From Chrysogorgia sp. JL179-B06 (taxonomy: Eukaryota > Cnidaria > Anthozoa > Scleralcyonacea > Chrysogorgiidae), in NCBI GenBank assembly GCA_035772405.1, contig JAYKKM010000439.1, positions 186,001 through 250,000 on the forward strand: 64,000 bases of DNA, in the 5' to 3' direction. A model generated the notes under the pieces. That model had not been told where the DNA came from and ran no database searches. It saw only the letters and a program-made list of their open reading frames with translations. This document shows positions 24,601-36,600 of this stretch, in pieces; positions within the stretch are counted from its first letter, which is position 1, and each line of letters opens with the position of its first letter. A program made the position numbers and the translations under genes.

Positions 24601-27600
24601 GAAAACATTGTGAATGCACGGATATAAGTGGGTATAAATATGAGGTAGATGGTTTAATTGTAGCCTTCTTGTTCGACGCTCACTGACTTAATTGGTGACA
24701 TATGTTGAGTGAAGTGTATAAAACCGATTATTAATGATTCATTGTTGTGTGATTCTTTGTTGTGTAAAAGAGTACTGTTTGGATATGGGCTCATGTATTT
24801 TAATGAGGGCAAAATTAGAAATTTGCCTAGTAAAGCGGGCAAATTTCAATTAGAAATTTGCCCGGCACTAGCAAGAAATTAGTGATTAAATCACCCGGTG
24901 AAAACAAAAGAAACCGAGTCAATCATGGTATTACAAGAATTATTTCACAGCTATTACCAACTAAATAAAATTGACAATGAAATAACTTTTAAATTGCCAC
25001 GTCCAAAGGGCTTTTACAGAATAAGTACCTAATAAATTAATTAGAAATTGGTCTAGTGTAAGAGTAATCAATCATTTACAAAATCTTTTAAGAGTTCCAT
25101 ATTTCGATTATTCTATAATAAAAAGTTCTCTGACCACTTACTGTTGTAAATAAAGGGATATTCATTAAGATTGTGAGTTCAACTGTGAGTTCCTCGTCAT
25201 ACGTTTTGACATCTGACCCTGGGTTTAAAAGTAATTGGTTTTTAAAACACCAGTTGCGTTTTTTAAGACGGTCGTGGTTCATTTAAGTGACGACGTTAGG
25301 CTGGTTTTGTTGAATTGGAATGATATCAAAAGTTTCGTATCATCCACATAACATTCAACAGAACAAGCAGTGGATCAAGGAATTTTTCCCTGTGACACAC
25401 CACTGTTCTCGCAGAGTCGATCTGATACAGTACTGCTATGAATTCGCACCGACTGGTATTGAGAAGCGAGATACGTACGAAACTACTGTATCACGGTGGG
25501 AGAACGTCTTGGGGTTTAGCGAGAAGGTTTTGTGTTCGACACTATCGAAACCTTTTGCTTATATCAAGAAGGACAACCACGGTCAGTTGTTTCTTGTCAA
25601 TGACTCAATAGTATTCAGAATTACGTCGGTGGTTTGTATTACTGAAGATTGAGTTGAGTGCCATTGTTTATTCCCACCCTGCTTAGATGTTAGACGATAC
25701 CTTGGAGGTAAGTTAGAGGTGAACTGATTAAGAACTATCCTTTCACAAACTTTAGACAGGACGGGGAGTAACGAAATAGGTCTGTTGTTATTTGGTACTT
25801 CGTAGTCATCAACTTTTAAAATGGGTATCATCTCTGCTATTTTCCACACGTTTGGGAAGTTGTCATACCTAAAAGTAGCGTTAATAATAGAGGTAATGCC
25901 TTTAGTTTTTGTGTGGGGTCAGAGTGTGTATGTGCATTTGAATGTAACTTTGTTTTTATTTTTCTTAGAGATTTTTCACGTCCTGATTTGCCATCTGGTG
26001 AAGGCCAACCAGCATTTGATCCGAATCTTGGTTTATCTGCTCTGGGTTTGTACTTTATTCATTAACCATCTTTATAGTGATTGTTCAAACAATTGCAAGT
26101 TGATGACATTCTACAGTTTAAAAAAACTTTTATTACGTCAATTTATGTTGCAATTGATTTTATTTTCTTTGTTGGTAATAGTTGGTATCAAAGCTTTATG
26201 TTACTGCTCGAAATTCTTGATACTGTAACACTTTGAAATGTAGAATATTGGCTTTAACTCCCAAATTATTTTTTAATCAAACTAGTAAACTACTAGTCTT
26301 TATATTTCAGGAAAGGCTCGGTACAGTAGCTTGACAGCATCTCATGTTAGACTTTATTGCAGATTTAGCAAGAATGCATAAATTCACGAAATTTAACAGA
26401 AATTCATTGTTTGGAGAAGTTATTAGTGATTCAAGAGCAATAGCCCTTTAAGTGGTTGCTATTAATCGCTCAAAATGCGAGCAAACAAACCAAATTTGAC
26501 TCACAAATTATTGCAAACAAGCTATTTTCTTTTTTATGGCCGCAATAATTATGGGTAAATGCAGACAAACATGACGTCATCTCGACAAAGTGCTATTGTG
26601 GTTATAACAGTATTAACAGCATTCTGTTTGGTTTACGGGGTATTTACCACACCATAGTCCCTAGAATTATATTGTCTGGAAACGCGACCAAAATCTTTGT
26701 TCTATGTTTTTGTTCGCATTTATGCAAATGTTGCACTTTCACACTTGCTGAACACATTGTATTTTCTGTATAATGAAGCAAGCAGCCAATAGCAGCGTTT
26801 CGATTTAATAACTCAACCGTGCTGTATAAATATTAATGAACGTAAAGCAAAAGACTTGTGCACTTTCAGGGCACCTCAACATAAATTGCAGCTTGTTGTA
26901 AGCCGCTTTGAAGTTCGCTCTAAATAAAGACTGGATTGAGCAACTATTGTTCAGAAAATGAAGCCGGAAGTCCACCATTACTGAGGGACCAACTGAGAAT
27001 CCTATGAGGTTTTTTGATGGTTTATTTGCTCTTACCATCGACAAAATAAAATAATATTACTATAAAGAGGACCAGAAAACATTTTTCAAATTACTGGGTA
27101 AAACGATTCATCGCCTATTTACAGATTTACTGCGACTTTGGTCCCTTAGCAATGGCCACCGTTGGCTCTACTTATGCAAGACCATTTGACAGCTGTCAGC
27201 AGCCTGCATGTTGGATAGCACGGGAACAATTATATTTTCATGAGAATAGATAAAAGTCCCAAGAGGAAAGATGATTTCAAAAATATTTTTTACTTGTGTT
27301 TTTTAAGGTGCAGCTGCTGGTTTTCTAAACAATCCATTTCTGGCTGCTGGAGCTGCAGCTGCTGCTGTTCCAAATCTTGGTCTGATGGGAGCAGGAAATC
27401 TATTGCACGGTTTGTATTAATCTCTCTCGTTCTCGTTCAATACATACAGACACATGTAGCTTCTTGAACAAACTATTTCATTGCTTCGCTTCTGACAGTT
27501 TCATCAAATCTGATTTTATCAAACGCAGATTACCAACAGCTAATCCCAAATGAGCTAATCCCAAATTATTGTTAACACCCTGAGTGGTGGTTCGACACAG

Positions 27601-30600
27601 GATATGAACTGTGTCTCCCACCTCATAGACATGTGTGGTAACCACTAGACCACAACAGGAGATAATTTTCAAACTTTACTGTTCTCAAACTTTACTTGGA
27701 GATAATTCTCAAACTTTAGTATCTTGTGTTTACAGAGAAATACAGCATTTCTACCTTTAGTTGGGAAAAAGTACTACCTTTGCAATAATATCAGCAAATG
27801 GTAAGACTTTCGGGTCTTCTCGGATAATGACCTTAAATCGTAGGCCCTTGGAACCCCTGTAAATTGGGCTTCTAGCCTGTTGGGGTATTCCGTTCACCTA
27901 AAAGAGTGATAAATCTACTAAAACTAAATAAAAACAAGAGATGTGAAATTACCTTAACTCTTTCCTGCCCGGCTGAAAAACATCCAAAATTGAACCACCT
28001 CTTTATTTTATTGATATCTCTGGAAATAACCATAACTGTTGCGAAAGCTATACATTTTCTGGAAGCCCAATAAACCGGCTGTTACCAATGCTTTTAAATT
28101 TCCCAAACAACACATAATGTTTAATATAAATTGGCATTAATTATCATAAATCAAGTTGAAAAACTTTCATTTTTCTAGAAAAGCCCATCTTGCACGCCCG
28201 CGTAGCATCATGAAAATTTCGAATTTCGATTGACGACGTCATGGGTCTTCATGAACCATTTTGACAGGGTCGGAAAGGAAAGAGTTAATATAGAGGTTGA
28301 TATTTTTCAAAGTGGTGAAGCAAAACTTTCATGCTTATTATTTTTCTTGTTTAATTTCTTCAACAACTTTGAAGTGACAACCAATTAGAAAGCTAATAAC
28401 ATAATTATTGATTTCAGGATGTCTACTTTTTATTGAGTAAGTAAGGATTGGGAGATGTGTTGTCATTTTTAGTACTGAAAATCAATTGCAATTTGTTGTC
28501 CTTATTTAGGAATGGGTGGTAATTCTGTTCTTCCACCACCCAATGACAGAACATCTGGTATGAGAGGAGGAACTCCTGTTTTGCTTGTCAGTCAGTTATG
28601 TGCTGAGGTATGATTTGTTTTTGCATCTTTTGGTCAAGGTTGGATTATAATAATAATAATAATAATAATATTTATTCAGGATACACACGTCGCCGAAGTG
28701 TTTTTCAATGGGGTCCTGTAATACTTCACAAGATTGCATTGTATTACATTGCATTACATTACATTACGCAATCAATACCATGCATACATATAATATAATA
28801 AAACACAATAAAATACAATGAAAAATAATACAATACATGCATGTTCATATTTAGTAGCTTTTCTTTTCAAAAAACATAATACATTCAAGGTTTCTGTCAA
28901 TGAGAAGGTTTCAGGCTCTGTGTTGTCATTTTTTCTTAGTGTAGAACAATACCACAACGTTCGTCTAACATGAAGTACTTTGTTCCAACCAAACTTCTGT
29001 CACAGTGCCATCATATTTAGTAAAGAAATACCTTCTCAGACACTACTATTACTTAATCTCTCAGTAAAACGAATCTTGTCCCAATTTTCCTAATATTTCT
29101 GCCTTTTCTGACATGAAGTACTTGAATTTGTCACAGCCAGACCTCTGTCAAATTGACATCACTATTTTCGACCTCTAGTAAAGGGACACCTTCTCAAAGT
29201 AGACACTGCAGCTATTACACATTCTCAATATTGTCTGCCTAGTAAAACGAATCTTGTCCCAGTTTTTCTGATATTTTTTCCCTTTTCCCTTTTCTAACTA
29301 GTCCTTTGTCGCAGTCAAACTTCTGTCAAATTGACATCACTATATTTTCGACCTGTCGTAAATACCTTCTCAAAACAGATACTATTATTATCCTTTTATA
29401 GTTTTTCTGGGTTTTTTCCCTTTTCTAACCTGAAGTCCTTTGTCTCAGTCAAACTTCTGTTAAATTGACATCACTATATTTTCGAGCTGTAGTAAATAAG
29501 TAGACCTTCTCAAACTATTATTACTCAATCTTAAAACGAATCTTGTCCCAATTTTCCTAATATTTTTTCCCTTTTCTAACACGAAGTCCTTTGTCGCAGT
29601 CAAACTTCTGTCAAATTGACATCACTATATTTTCGACTTGTCGTAAATACCTTCTCAAAACAGATACTATTATTATCCAATCTTAAAACGAATCTTGTCC
29701 CAGTTTTTCTGATATTTTTTCCCTTCTAACCGGAAGTACTTTATCCCAGCCAAACTTCTGTCAAATTGACATCACTATATTTTCGACCTGTCGTCTATAT
29801 TTTCGACCTGTCGTAAATACCTTCTCAAAACAGATACTACTCTTACCCAATCTTAAAACGAATCTTGTCCCAGTTTTTCTGATATTTTTTCACTTTTCTA
29901 ACCTGAAGTCCTTTGTCTCAGTCAAACCTCTGTCAAATTGACATCACTATATTTTCGAGCTGTAGTAAATAAGTAGACCTTCTCAAACTATTATTATCCA
30001 TTCTTAAACCGAATCTTGTCCCAATTTTCCTAATATTTTCCCTTTTCTAACCTGAAGTCCTTTGTCTCAGTCAAACTTCTGTCAAATTGACATCACTATA
30101 TTTTCGAGCTGTAGTAAATAAGTAGACCTTCTCAAACTATTATTATCCATTCTTAAAACGAATCTTGTCCCAATTTTCCTAATATTTCCCTTTTCTAACA
30201 CGAGTCCTTTGTCTCAGTCAAACTTCTGTCAAATTGACATCACTATATTTTCGACCTGTCGTAAATAGCTGTCGTAAATACCTTCTCAAAACAGATACTA
30301 TTATTACCCATTCTTAAAGTGAATCTTGTCCCAATTTTCCTAATATTTTCCCTTTTCCAACCTGAAGTCCTTTGTCGCAGCCAAACTTCTGTCAAATTGA
30401 CATCACTATATTTTCGAGCTATAGTAAATAAGTAGACCTTCTCAAACTATTATTACCCATTCTTAAAACGAATCTTATCACAATATTGCTAATATTTCCC
30501 TTTTCTAACACAAAGTACTTTATTCCAGTCAAACTTCTGTTAAATTGACATCACTATATTTTCGACCTGTCGTAAGTACCTTTTCAAAACAGATACTATT

Positions 30601-33600
30601 ACTATCCAATCTTAAAACGTATCTTGTCCCAATTTTCCTAGTATTTTCCCTTTTCCAACATGAAGTACATGTACGTTTTCCTAGCCAAACTTTTGTCAAA
30701 TTGACATCACTATATTTTCGACCTGTAGTAAATAAGTAGACCTTCTCAAACTATTATTATCCATTCTTAAAACGAATCTTGTCCCAATTTTCCTAATATT
30801 TTCCCTTTTCTAACCTGAAGTCCTTTGTCTCAGTCAAACTTCTGTCAAATTGACATCACTATATTTTCGACCTGTCGTAAATAGCTGTCGTAAATACCTT
30901 CTCAAATCAGATACTATTATTACCCATTCTTAAAGTGAATCTTGTCCCAATTTTCCTAATATTTTCCCTTTTCTAACCTGAAGTCCTTTGTCTCAGTCAA
31001 ACTTCTGTCAAATTGACATCACTATATTTTCGAGCTATAGTAAATAAGTAGACCTTCTCAAACTATTATTACCCAATCTTAAAACAAATCTTATCCCAAT
31101 TTTCCTAATATTTTCCCTTTTCTAACCTGAAGTCCTTTGTCTCAGTCAAACTTCTGTCAAATTTACATCACTATATTTTCGACCTCTAGTAAAGGGACAC
31201 CTTCTCAAACTCAAAGCAGACACTATTATTACCATTCTTAAAATGAATCTTGTCCCAATTTTCCCTTTTCTAACATCATGTACTTTATCCAAGCCAAACT
31301 TTGATTTGTCAAATTGACATCACTATATTTTCGACCTGTAGTAAATGGACACCTTCTCAAACTCAAAGCAGACACTTATTAACCATTCTTGTCCCTATTT
31401 TCTTGACATATTTTTTCTTCATTTCTAATCATATTTTTGTCGTTTCTCCTCCTTTTTCAGGTATATCTTGTTTCTTTGTTTAACAACTTGCAAATATTTT
31501 CTCTTTCTTTAATGCTCCTCCTTGCTTTATGCAATGTCCTGCTTTTCCTTGGCAACTTTTTTAGAAGATCAAATGTGATGACCTTTTCACTCTGTTTGGT
31601 ATGTGCTTGTCTGTGCCCCTCTTTCCTTTAACCATGATTCTTGAAATATATATCATGTAACTTTATAAATTCGTTTGTTGTATTTTTCTGTAGTTTTTCT
31701 GCTTTTTTGTTTTACTTTGTTATTTTGTTGAAGCACTATTTGCACGAATAATTAATATAAAGATACCATTCATGTGAAATAGCTTCTGAATAATGATTTC
31801 TCGTATTGTTTAAATCTGGTTTAAATTTCTGGGGAGTAGTTGAAAACCACCTATAGTGTAGTACTGTACTATTCTAGGTTTTATCATGTAATTTTTATTT
31901 AATTTTCCTTTTGATCATTCTACTTTGGTGTTTCGCTTGATGGGGTTTCGCTTATGATTTGAAAATAAGGTATTTTCTCAATGGTAAAAAGAAATAATTA
32001 AGGGGGGGACACGACCCGTAATTTGAGTTTTCTTGACAGTGTGAACAGAGAATACAACGGACATCTGTATATCATTAGTAAACTCAATTAATGTAGTCTA
32101 GTTAGGAATATTAATGCCCAGGAAATACTTTTTAAAAAGAGCCATAACAACATAATTTTGAAAAGAAAAATTAATACTGACGTTTCGTTACTAAACTCGT
32201 AACATCATCACAGTGACAAATTACAATAAACGAAGGAGGCATATATATATAGCTAAACTGTTACATAAATAGAAAGACGGAAGAACAAAGGACGTGTCAT
32301 CACCGAGATTGGTAAACACACCATGATGAAGGAAGAAATTAGAAAACTAATAAAGCAAAATATCTAATGTTGGCGTTAAGAGACGGTTTAAACTTAGAAA
32401 TTAATAAACTCTCTCGAAGTAGAACTTCAAATTGCGTGGAGCCTGAAGACAAAATAGAAAAATCATCCAAAGAGTTTAGTAATGAAACCTTAGTATTAAA
32501 ATTTTTCTTTTCAAAATTATGTTATGGCTATTAATTAAAAAATTAAATTTAAAGCTATTTGCTGGGCATTAATATTCCAAACTAATATATTTATGATGTT
32601 CTACTGTTGATTTCATAATTTTAACTACATAAATTTCAAACAACCTTAAGTTTTCATCTCTACACCAAGAGTTGTATGATACAAGTTTTCATCTCTTGGT
32701 TCATATTTCAGGTCGTGTCCCCCCTTAAAAGACCATGTTTCTTTCCTAACTTTCTGTCAAATGTTCCTTTGCCAAAATTTCTTTTGTAAAGTCTTCTTCT
32801 CGTTCTACCGTACGATACTATTCATTCTTTTTTCGCGTAATCTAAATCAAAGAAAATGTTAGAATTGGCGGTGGAGTTCATTATCTGTTTCGAATTGAAA
32901 ACAATTTTTAATTCTTCTGTTTCCACCATCAGATAAGCTGGTAATTATTTCTCTATTGCTGTATTATATCGCATACAGCACTATTTTACTTTCGAGAATA
33001 TTTATGTCAACCTATTTTAACCAAGAATTTAGCATGGATAAAAACATTAGCTTCATACTCTATTCCCTTTTCTTTGTTATTTTACAGATTAGCATTTCCT
33101 TAGTTTCTGTTTCTATGTCTGTTTAAAATAGCAAACAGGGTTCGTACAAAACTTGAAAGTCCTTGAATTTGAAAACAAAAATTCCAGGCCTTGAAAGTCG
33201 TTGAATTTATAAAGAGTGCTTGAAAGTCCTTGAATCCTTCTTACTTTAGTTTTTATGACATTTAGGTAGTTTGAAATTCATTAAACTGGTAATCTTAACA
33301 GTTTTTCGTGACTTTTTACTGCTTTCTAAAGCCTTCTTTTCAGCCCATTGGTCCTTGAATTTCCTGATAAATAGCCTTGAAAAGTCCTTGAATTTCACTC
33401 TTCCCGACATGTACGAACCCTGGCATTCCCTTGGTTTCTGTTTCTTCCCATGTCTGTTTAAAACAGAATTTTTTTTTCCTATATTTACATCTCATTAATT
33501 ATTTTCTTATTGTATTTCGAGTTTGATTGGATATTTATTTGACATGATGGATGTCTTGCTTATCAGACGTTGTTTCACTTTACATTTCTGACGAAGGCCT

Positions 33601-36600
33601 TCATCTCACGACGCGTTAAAGTGGCCATGAAACGAAAATTATGTTTGTCTTATTTTAATGAACTCCGAAAATTATTAGGAATGGTAATTTATAGCTCTTT
33701 CATGTCTCACGTTGTTCTGGAGATATTTAGACTTTTGTGATATCTAAATGAAATAACCTATGACGTAAGAGCTTTACACATTTTTAGAAATCCAGTATAT
33801 CTTTGTAATTCTATAAAATCCCTTGAAACTTTGCATATTACGATACTTTGTGAAACCTAACATTATTACATCGAAATAGTGATGCCAAATTTATTTACTT
33901 TTTCTAATTTCTTGATTTTCTAAATGTGTGTAGCTCGTTACGTCATAGGCTACTTCATTTGCATATCACAAAAGTCTAAATATCTCATGAACGACGTGAG
34001 ATATGAAAGAACTCTAAATTACCATTCCTAATAATTTTCGCAGTTCATTTAAATAAGACAAACTTAATTTTCGTTTCATAGGCATTAAGACCTATGCACA
34101 ATTTGGGCAGTTCACAACACATTGATGTGTTTTTTTTTGTTTATTTATCTCTCGTGACATGTCCTTTTTAGGAGCTTATGGTGATGTGATACGTGTCAAA
34201 ATACTGTACAACAAACCTGACACAGCGTTAATACAGATGGCAGAAGCACGACAAGGCGAGATCGGTAAGCATGTGTGTAATATGCTGAACCACATAAAAG
34301 AAAAAGTGAATTTTCAACTAACAACTGAAATTCATTGCTTTATAATATGTTGAATATAATGGGGAAAATTGGCACTCTATTATGACGATATTTAATTTCT
34401 CGTTCAACCACTTTCTTTATTTCTATCGTCCACACTGACCGTGGGACAGTGAACTTCGCGTCATGCAGTATTTAATTTCTCATTCAACCGCCCTCACGAA
34501 TGTGTTATAATCTAATTAAACTTACCGTATATTAAAGTTTGATTAAATGACCATAGTACTTGAAGTAATACGCTATGTAATTTTGCCATTATTAACTCGC
34601 TGTTTGTTTCTGTTTTTATTACAGCTCGTGATAATTTAAACAGCGTTCCTTTCCAAGGAAAAAATCTGAAAGTCACAACATCGAAACATAATTCTGTGTC
34701 TTTGCCAAAAGAGAACAGTGAGGTTAGATAATATTTCACTTTAATCAAACATAATTGCCTTATAGTGTAAAACTAATCCCGGCAATGGTGGTCAACAAAC
34801 TACATTACAATAAATAAATACTAAGAAAAGATAATACACAAAAATTAATAATTACATACTGACTAGTCCCGTAGCAGAGTCTGGAACTGCTGCAGTCCGG
34901 AGCCGTTGTCTGGAGCAAAAGGAAGAGTATTCCAAATAGGGATCGTGCGAGTAAAAAACTAGTACCTATATGTGTTAACTGTTGGTGATAGTTGGTTGTT
35001 ATATTTAAAGTTCTGAAATCTTCTGGTTGGGAAGATAATTCAAAGTCATTTCAAGAGCAAAGGGTATATTAACTAGGTTATTCTGAAAGAAAGATAAAAA
35101 ATCCTACCTTGTAAGGAAGGCAATTCATATTTTACAGAAGAGAAGTAACACTCGTAGATCTTGCATAGTCATTATGAACAAAACGCGCCGCTCTATGTCC
35201 AAACTAGCTGGTGAAATAGGTTTAATATATATACATATTTGGTTGGTTTGTTGTTTTTTATTAAAATATCTGTTTGTTTGAATCCAGGGAGCACATCTCA
35301 CCAAGGATTACTCAGACTCGCCAATTCATCGATTTAGAAAATATGGCTCGAAGAATTATCAGAATATTTTCCCCCCTGGCAAGACACTTCATCTCTCCAA
35401 TATCCCGTATGTATATATCACAATTACATTTATTAATCAAACCTTGTTCCTATGTCTAACGGTTCCTTAATGTCCTTAACTGTTCCTTAAAGTCCTTAAC
35501 TGTTCCTTAATATCCATAATTGTTCCTTAATGTCCCTAACTGTTCTTTAATGTCCCTAACTGTTCTTTAATGTCCCTAACTGTTCCTTAATGTCCCTAAC
35601 TGTTCCTTAATATCCTAACTGTGCCTTAATGTCCCTAACTGTTCCTTAATGTCCCCTAAACGTTCCTTAATGTCCCTAAACGTTCCGAAATGTTCTAACT
35701 GTTCGTCTTTTGTTAGATCAAGCCATACAGAAGACGATTTGAAATTATTATTTACTGCCCAAACTGAAGGGAAAATTTCCAACTTCCAATTCTTTTCGTA
35801 TGTACACCAACCGTTTATCTTTATTCCAATTATTTGCCTTAAATATAGCGCACTGTAATTAAGATTTTTGTTACAAAATTTGGGTTGGTGATTTATTGCA
35901 GGAAAGACGCAGGAAAGGATAAGAAAATGGCTCTTATGGAAATGTCAACATTAGATGAAGCCGTCCAGGCTTTAGTGGTAAGTGGGTTTTTTTCGTAGAA
36001 CTCACGGTTTTTATATTTATTATTAGAGACTTTAAACAAACGCTGACGTCGCCATTTTGATAAGAAGCAGCCGTTTGGCTCCTTGATTTGGTTTTATAAA
36101 AAAACTGCGATTGGTGGCATTTTGAATTATCAGGATGCTACGCGGGCGTGCAAGATGGGCTTTTCTAGGAAAACCTGATTTTTGATAATTAATGCTAATT
36201 TATATTAACATAATGTGTCTTGTTCGGGAAATTTAAACGAAATGATAAAAGCCTGTGTATAATGGACTTTCAGAAAATGTATAGCTTTCGCAACAGTTAT
36301 GGTTATTTCCAGAGATTTCAATTGAACAAAGAGCTGGTTCAATTTTGGATGTTTTTCAGCCGGATAGGAAAGAGTTAAACTCTATTACTACAAAGCAGCC
36401 TCGTACCCAGGCGCTTATTTTGCTACATGACGCTTGCATATATACGACCCCGGTTGGCAAAAAGAAACGAGGGCCTGAATAATGCGCAAATAATCCGCGC
36501 AAAGCAAAACAAGCGCCTGGTTACGAGGCTGACCACAAAGCATGTGAATGAAATGTTGCAACACATGACTGTTGCATTTTTTGTAATAATTTTGACTTTT

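Larger units (their letters stand above)
31998..32728. mobile_element. TTAA-flanked element with TTAAGGGGGGGACACGACC ends
   Basis: Left TTAAGGGGGGGACACGACC pairs with right GGTCGTGTCCCCCCTTAA. The interior is largely taken up by a second, unrelated foldback (32105-32578). PTBP intron 14. No ORF. Confidence 0.85.

Noticed and set aside
28960..31400. CRISPR-like array
   Set aside because: Units are ~148 bp, repeated throughout with no unique spacers, in a eukaryotic intron.
33590..33616. Hammerhead motif at CTGACGAAGGCC
   Set aside because: CTGACGA is followed by a short stem, but no GAAA box follows, so the core is incomplete.
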